DNA of 64,000 nt from Amoebidium appalachense. Its lineage: Eukaryota; Ichthyosporea. Within the stretch, counting starts at the first letter, position 1. The number at the start of each line of letters is the position of its first letter. A model generated the notes under the pieces. It was not told the origin of the DNA. It saw only the letters and a program-made list of their open reading frames with translations, and searched no databases. The stretch lies in the NCBI GenBank assembly GCA_963693365.1, contig CAVNZM010000002.1, forward strand, positions 4,836,001 to 4,900,000, read 5' to 3'. Position numbers and translations under genes: made by a program. Positions 50,703-64,000 of this stretch are shown one piece after another.

Positions 50703-52542
50703 ACGATGTAGCACCTGCTTGTTTCCATTCACCCTCCGCATGGCCGGCAAGTGCAATGGCTTGTGAGTACTTCTTGTGGCACGTGAAAAGGATGATTGTA
50801 TGGTGTCACACCTAGCAACCATGTATGGTGTCACACCCAGCAACCATGTATGGTGTCACACCTAGCAACCGAATCCCGCGCTTTCTTTCCCACACACTCA
50901 CACCTAGCAATCAAACACCCCAGCCACTATGGATGAGGATGGCTACCTTCGTGTTGTAGGTCGTCTCAAGGACATCATCATCAGGGGGGGTGAGAACATT
51001 GCACCAAAGGAGGTCGAAGAGTTCTTGTTCACACACCCCGGTGTGGCTGATGTGCAGGTATGTATTTGGTGGGGGGGTTTTATCGTCTCCCCTCCTTCCC
51101 CCCCCTCCCTCTCCTATTCTATGCTAAACACGCACATGCACACACACACACTCTCTCTCTCTCGCACACACACAAACACACACACACACTCTCTCTCTCT
51201 CTGCCTCTCTACTCCCCCCCCCCCCTTCCCAACACCCCCTCACCCCCACCTTTTCGCCTCGCATTCCCCATTTTTCCTTTCCTTTCACACACACACACTC
51301 CCTCGTTTATTTTCTCCCAGACCGGCACACACACCCACACCCCTCCAGCACACACCCACACGGACTTAGCCTAACACGTGCACCTACCACGTGCAGGTTG
51401 TTGGTGCCCCTGATGCCAAGTACGGTGAGCAGGTGGCCTGCTTCATTATTCCACGCCCTGGCTACGAGAGTATGTTACCTTCCCTTCCTCCCCCCATGCA
51501 ACCGGGCATGGTTGCTCTGTGTCGTGCATCTGTAAGCACATACGCATTTTCCGCTGCACTGCATTAATTTGCACACACACATTCACCGTTTTGCTCACCT
51601 TGTTGCATAAGCAACCCTGCTCGTCTTTGATCAAGACGGGTTGACCCTCCCAAGTTCAGTTGATGCTGCTGTCTAGGTTGGAGAGTCGTATATACGCGGG
51701 CTAAGGGGTCGAAACTCAGACGCAATTGATGACTTGGGCCCTCCCTGAGGATGGGCTCTGCTTATGACGCATACTGTGCGCATGGCTGATGTTGCATACT
51801 TGAATGTTTGCTTTTGCATGTGTCCTTCGTGTATGCGTACTTCGTACCGTTTCCGCATTCAAACCCTCCCCCCTCCCCCCTTCCTCCTCCTCCTTGCTGG
51901 TGAGGACTTTTGACCGCAGTATCACACAAACATGCCCAGCACGGACAAGAAGCTTAAGGCTTGCATCATTTTTTGTGTCCCTTTCTTTTCATGCCGTGAC
52001 ATCTATTATTCCAACCCTCTAATCCCCAGAAACCGAAAAAGAAAGACAATTCACTCTAAAGCACACTCATTCCCCTCCTCCTTCCCCCCTCCCCCCCCCC
52101 CCCTCCCCCCCCCCCCCCCCCCCCCCCCCCAAACACACACAGACTGTGAGGACTTTACCCCCGAGGGTCTCAAGAAATACTGTGATGGCCGCATTTCCCG
52201 CTTCAAGGTCCCCACATATGTGTGGGCCGTTAAATCCTACCCACTCACCGGTAACCTCCCGTCCTCTCCCCCCCCCCCCCCCCCCCCCTCCTCCCCCCCC
52301 CACCACCACCACCACCACCATCACCACCATACACACTCGTGCGTGCGCACACACACACAGAGAGAGAGAGAGAGGGAGAGGAAAGCAATAAATTTTTAAT
52401 CCTGTTTCATGCCACACCACTTGCATGGTGGTAGTGGATTTGGGGGGTGAAGGGGGGGAGGGGGGCTCAAATACACCTGCGCAAAGACTGACGGTTGACA
52501 CTCATGATCACACAACACATCTCACTTCCACTAACAATCTCA

Positions 52543-52627
<85 letters not shown>

Positions 52628-52706
52628 GACCGGCAAGGTGCAAAAGAACAAACTGCGTGACCTGGCTGCAAAGATGACCGAAGAGGCAAACGCCCAGGCT
52701 GCCTAA
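44709..52706 (+). CDS. ACSF2: medium-chain acyl-CoA synthetase, ACSF2-type, mitochondrial
   Basis: It activates fatty acids to acyl-CoA through an acyl-AMP intermediate. Fifteen exons: 44709-44927, 45929-46107, 46539-46629, 46988-47128, 47513-47576, 48078-48205, 48744-48854, 49146-49277, 49673-49809, 50170-50305, 50560-50617, 50924-51057, 51397-51469, 52143-52250, 52627-52706. They total 1791 nt, all GT-AG and in phase, giving 596 aa. Residues 1-30 are basic and Ala/Arg/Ser-rich ([19 protein letters not shown]), like a mitochondrial presequence, and no peroxisomal C-terminal tripeptide is present. Adenylate-forming motifs are complete: [11 protein letters not shown] (237-247), YGMTETGP (380-387), [14 protein letters not shown] in exon 12, and the catalytic Lys in VTGKVQK in exon 15. 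Overall match is to ACSF2 rather than to long-chain ACSL. ATG 44709 was chosen over an upstream in-frame TTG. Exon 9's donor region is tandemly duplicated in the next intron. Confidence 0.96.
45361..45593 (+). mobile_element. dispersed SINE-like repeat, 5'-truncated copy
   Basis: It starts at CCAAGTTCAGTTGATGCTGC and keeps GTATATACGCGGGCTAAGGG, TCGAAACTCAGACGC, GGATGGGCTCTGC, GCGTACTTCGTACTG and the end TTCCGCATTCAAAA before C-rich sequence. It lies in ACSF2 intron 1 and is nearly identical to the 34672 and 51538 copies. Confidence 0.85.
49793..50000 (+). repeat. tandem duplication (period 115 bp) including a splice donor
   Basis: GATACCGTGGAGGCAAGGTG at 49793 (the end of ACSF2 exon 9 plus its donor) recurs at 49908 as GATACCGTGGAGGTCAAGTG. 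Both are followed by TGTGATATAACCGTG, and then by a GAAGAAAA stretch and an ATGTTTG stretch. The second copy is intronic. Reading through to it in frame hits TAA almost at once. Confidence 0.85.
50798..50872 (+). repeat. three tandem 25-bp units
   Basis: GTATGGTGTCACACCTAGCA plus ACCAT is repeated three times with one change (CCCAG in the second unit). A fourth partial match (TCACACCTAGCAA) lies at about 50898. It is in ACSF2 intron 11. Confidence 0.9.
51538..51868 (+). mobile_element. dispersed SINE-like repeat, long copy
   Basis: It starts ACATACGCATTTTCCGCTGC, includes the GTTGC-ATAA-GCAAC and CGTCTT-TGATC-AAGACG hairpins, GGGGTCGAAACTCAGACGC, GGATGGGCTCTGCTTATG and GCGTACTTCGTACCG, and ends TTCCGCATTCAAA followed by a C-rich tract. 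It lies in ACSF2 intron 13 and matches 34672-35012 end to end. Confidence 0.85.
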
Positions 52707-53130
52707 TGTAAATACAAGCCAGAAATGTGCATATCCCAATGTTTTTGTCTAGTTATCTCATACACAACCTCTTTTGTTGGAATACCATATTATCACGCTC
52801 TACATTGCTATATTAGACAATTGTGACCCTCCCCCCCCCTCTCCTCCTCCCTCCCCCCTCCCCCCTCCCTTTCAAAAATTTTCTGTGCACTCAACAGCAT
52901 CCCGAACTGGTTCATTTTTTGGGCAAATATATGCCATATGCATAGTAACAGTTAATGTAAATATTATTGTGTGGCTTTAAAATATCTTATTTTGTTTTGA
53001 TAGAACATTGGCCATAAAAGGGCCTTTTCTTTGGAGTTGTCCATTCAGTATTCAATGCTTAGTGTCAACACTTTTACACGGAAATTTGGATCCGGTATCC
53101 AGTTGTAGTACATGTCTCATCTTGCATAGT

Positions 53131-53169
<39 letters not shown>

Positions 53170-53739
53170 GCAGACATCTAAATTGAAGCTCGTGTGTGCA
53201 TTTGAAATGACCTAAGGCCAGACGTTGCCCCTTGACTTCACTGCCTGTAGTCATGGTAGCCATGCGTTTCTCTATTTGGAAATAATGTGCGCATGCCTGC
53301 GATACTGTGTGTTTGTGTGTGTGTACATGTGCAAAGGTGTGGTGGATATGCATACACATCATACCGAGAATATTATAGACATGAGAATGAAGGAAGAAAA
53401 GGCTGTAGTGTGTGTTTGTTGGGGGGGGGGGGGGGGGGGGGGGGGCAGCTCAATTGAATTAGTAAGCGTAAACTTCATGATCACACCAGTGCACCGTCAA
53501 AGGCCACAGACTCATTCTGTGCCAACAAGAGCCTTGCGGCAACAAAAGCGTTGCTGCAAACGTTCAACATGTACGTATGTATATAGACGTTTACGTTGGC
53601 TTCGTGGCCCGTTCTAGATCGAGCTTGGGCGTTTCGTTTGCTCTCAGTTTGTTTTAGGACTCTCAGTCAAGTGCGGGGCTGGCATATATTATCACTCAGT
53701 GTGCTTATGAACACACACACACACGTTTTTTGAATCACT

Positions 53740-53780
<41 letters not shown>

Positions 53781-53790
53781 TAGAGAGACA

Positions 53791-53850
<60 letters not shown>

Positions 53851-54982
53851 TGTGCAGACTCAGCAACTTTAATGACATAAACCATCTTACATTGGCTACA
53901 GTTTTATTTCTCATATTTCACTTTATGCTATGCGTCGCTCTCTTGATCCTTGGCCCGAGATAAAGCCAGTCTTTGTGTTTAAAGCCGCTAAAAGCATAAA
54001 AATTTTAAAAAGAAGGTGCATGATCCTACCGGCACACGAAAGAACATGCTGTGCACTCACGATTCAATACAAACACTCTAGAAAGGTGTATGCCCCCGTG
54101 ACCACTTATTATCATATGCTTCAGCCACACAAGCAAAAATTTGGCCCCCCTCCCCCCCGTCCCCCCCCCCCCCCCCCCCCCCCAGAAAAAAAAAACAAAA
54201 AAAAACAAACAAAAACGCTCTCCTCCCTTCCCAGCCTGCACGCCATCCGTCTGCCCCCCCCCCCCCCCCCCCCCTCCCCCCGTTTATATCGAGTGTATAG
54301 CATGCATAGCACTAATTTACACAGTTACCATAACTGCTAAGCGGTATATATATGTGCTTGCTTATAACAACCATAGGAAAACATAGCATGTGGTTCGATC
54401 TGCTACATGGGCAAATATATGCATGAAAGATCGTCATTCGCAAATAAAGACAGGTCGCTACTGCCCTACTTGACTTCCGTCATGTACACGCCCCGACCAT
54501 TAAAAATTTTTTTTTTTAAAAAAAAAACCAAGATATTGTGAAAGTTTGAGCATATGCCAGCTGTTATACTAGCTAGTGTATGCGTAGCATATGCTGTATG
54601 TGCAAAGAGTGTTATGACGGAAAACACCAGCTATCTCAGCAGTATCTCATTGTGTCTATGGTAATTGTACTATATAATATCCTTATTAGCCCTCTCTGAT
54701 GCCCCGATCTAAGTAATATTCATTATATATCTTCCATTGGGCAACCAAGAATAACTTTCCCCCCATTGCGTGTGAATGTAACTTGTATATCTGGACAATA
54801 ACATCTATTGGATATGATCAGTGTGTTCTTGGCATCTATCGAGGCCCCGTCCTTCGCAAAACTATTTTAAATTTGTCCGTAGAATTCGCCACCGATCGTT
54901 GCTGCTCACTCGCTGATTGGTTCATAAATAACCTTTTATGGCAGGTGGAGTGACCCCGATCCAATCAAACACAGGGAAATTG
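52707..54982. other. convergent 3' intergenic region, ACSF2 / MUN gene
   Basis: No exon is seen. It contains (CA)n at 53131-53168, poly-G at 53420-53445, (CA)n-(GA)n-(TG)n at 53710-53847, poly-C at 54156-54183 and 54255-54274, and AT-rich unique DNA elsewhere. TGTAAA overlaps the region just after the ACSF2 stop (52707-52714). No confident poly(A) signal is assigned for the MUN gene. Confidence 0.6.
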
Positions 54983-63228
<8,246 letters not shown>

Positions 63229-63230
63229 CT

Positions 63231-63388
<158 letters not shown>

Positions 63389-63829
63389 GGTGTGCACGTG
63401 AGTGCTATGCAGTACGTGTTTACGTAGGCGTATGGTTATGCTTGCATGTGTCTGCAGGTTTGGTAGTTGCCACGAAGAACAGTGTGCACGTGTGTGTGCG
63501 TGTGTTGGATTATTCTTTTTTTTTTTTTAAGTGGGCAGTGGTTGTGTTAGAGCAGTCAGGTTTGGTTACACGTAGCACATGTACTCAACAGAGTGCAATA
63601 AAGCCATAACAAGGAGGTATATGACATTAATTCATCCATAAGCCCCTTTCTGAGACTTTGATGCCACCCCCGCAAGCATGGAAATCCAAGCACAAGAGCC
63701 CGTGCCCACTTATCTAGGAACTTGAACATGCCGCATAACATAGTTTTCGGTTGTTTTCTTCACTTGCCCTTTCTTTTCTTGTTTTTTGCTATCCGGGAGG
63801 GGGGGAGGGGGGTGACGTATGCGTTAGAG

Positions 63830-63955
63830 GGTTGGAAATATGGAGGAGACAACAAAGAGCAACAACAAAGCGTCACAAAGGTGGGAAACCCAAAATCAAG
63901 CAATTTAAGCGTGCAGGCAGAAGACACTTGAACAGAGCCCATCATCAGGGGGAAG
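63830..63955 (-). mobile_element. dispersed repeat, second subfamily
   Basis: GGTTGGAAATATGGAGGAGA then ACAACAAAG, CGTCACAA and ACTTGAACAGAGCCCATCAT parallel the copy at 24556-24680. The AGAGCCCATCATCAGGGGG end is the reverse of the main family core. A short piece of the same end lies at 58310-58345. Confidence 0.5.
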
Positions 63956-64000
63956 CGGGGGGGGGAGGAGAGGGGAAAGTTGGGGGGGGGGGGGGGGGGG

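Noticed and set aside
63556-63741. Open frame reading FKFLDKWARALVLGF as an upstream MUN exon
   Set aside because: No donor in the right place fits the phase-0 acceptor at 63228, and no MUN motif is present.

Overview
This is a window of eukaryotic nuclear DNA. Eight protein-coding genes can be read, seven of them split by GT-AG introns (standard code), embedded in DNA saturated with pure poly-G/poly-C runs (up to 74 nt), (TG/CA)n microsatellites and a dispersed short repeat. The gene set mixes a bacterial-type malate synthase G, a bacterial-style class II histone deacetylase, a GPI-type alpha-carbonic anhydrase, GILT, cytosolic uS19 (RPS15), UTP6, ACSF2 and a MUN-domain (Munc13-like) protein. 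That mix, with the intron-rich layout, suggests a protist or microalga rather than an animal, fungus or land plant. I cannot name the lineage from sequence alone.

Layout: malate synthase G (minus, 5' part only, runs off the left edge, start about 2084); a 6.5-kb gene-poor stretch; alpha-carbonic anhydrase (minus, 8567-10916, 4 exons); intronless class II HDAC (minus, 14199-15383); GILT thiol reductase (minus, 16771-20811, 5 exons); a 4.8-kb gap holding a fold-back element at 23661-24024; RPS15 (minus, 25611-about 27503) divergent from UTP6 (plus, 28366-40606, 15 exons, 590 aa); a repeat-rich gap; ACSF2 acyl-CoA synthetase (plus, 44709-52706, 15 exons, 596 aa); then, convergent with it, a MUN-domain protein (minus, 54983-63228, 13 exons, 436 codons seen, 5' part beyond the right edge). 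For UTP6, GILT, ACSF2, the carbonic anhydrase and the MUN gene every exon junction was checked for phase. UTP6 and ACSF2 sum to exact multiples of three.

The genes do not form one pathway. RPS15 and UTP6, both used for small-ribosomal-subunit production, share a short divergent intergenic region. Malate synthase (glyoxylate cycle) and ACSF2 (acyl-CoA supply) are both in acetyl/acyl-CoA metabolism but are 40 kb apart.

The most interesting structure is non-coding. A SINE-like dispersed repeat (about 340 bp when long) recurs at least ten times, and its 3' end nearly always runs directly into a poly-C tract (poly-G when the copy is on the minus strand). It may be one source of the homopolymers. 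Other items are a 364-bp near-palindromic fold-back, a perfect 21-bp hairpin in a carbonic-anhydrase intron, a 21-bp perfect inverted repeat bounding a 507-bp segment in the MUN gene, introns whose two ends are G/GT-rich and C/CA-rich and so complementary, and a tandem duplication that copied a splice donor in ACSF2.
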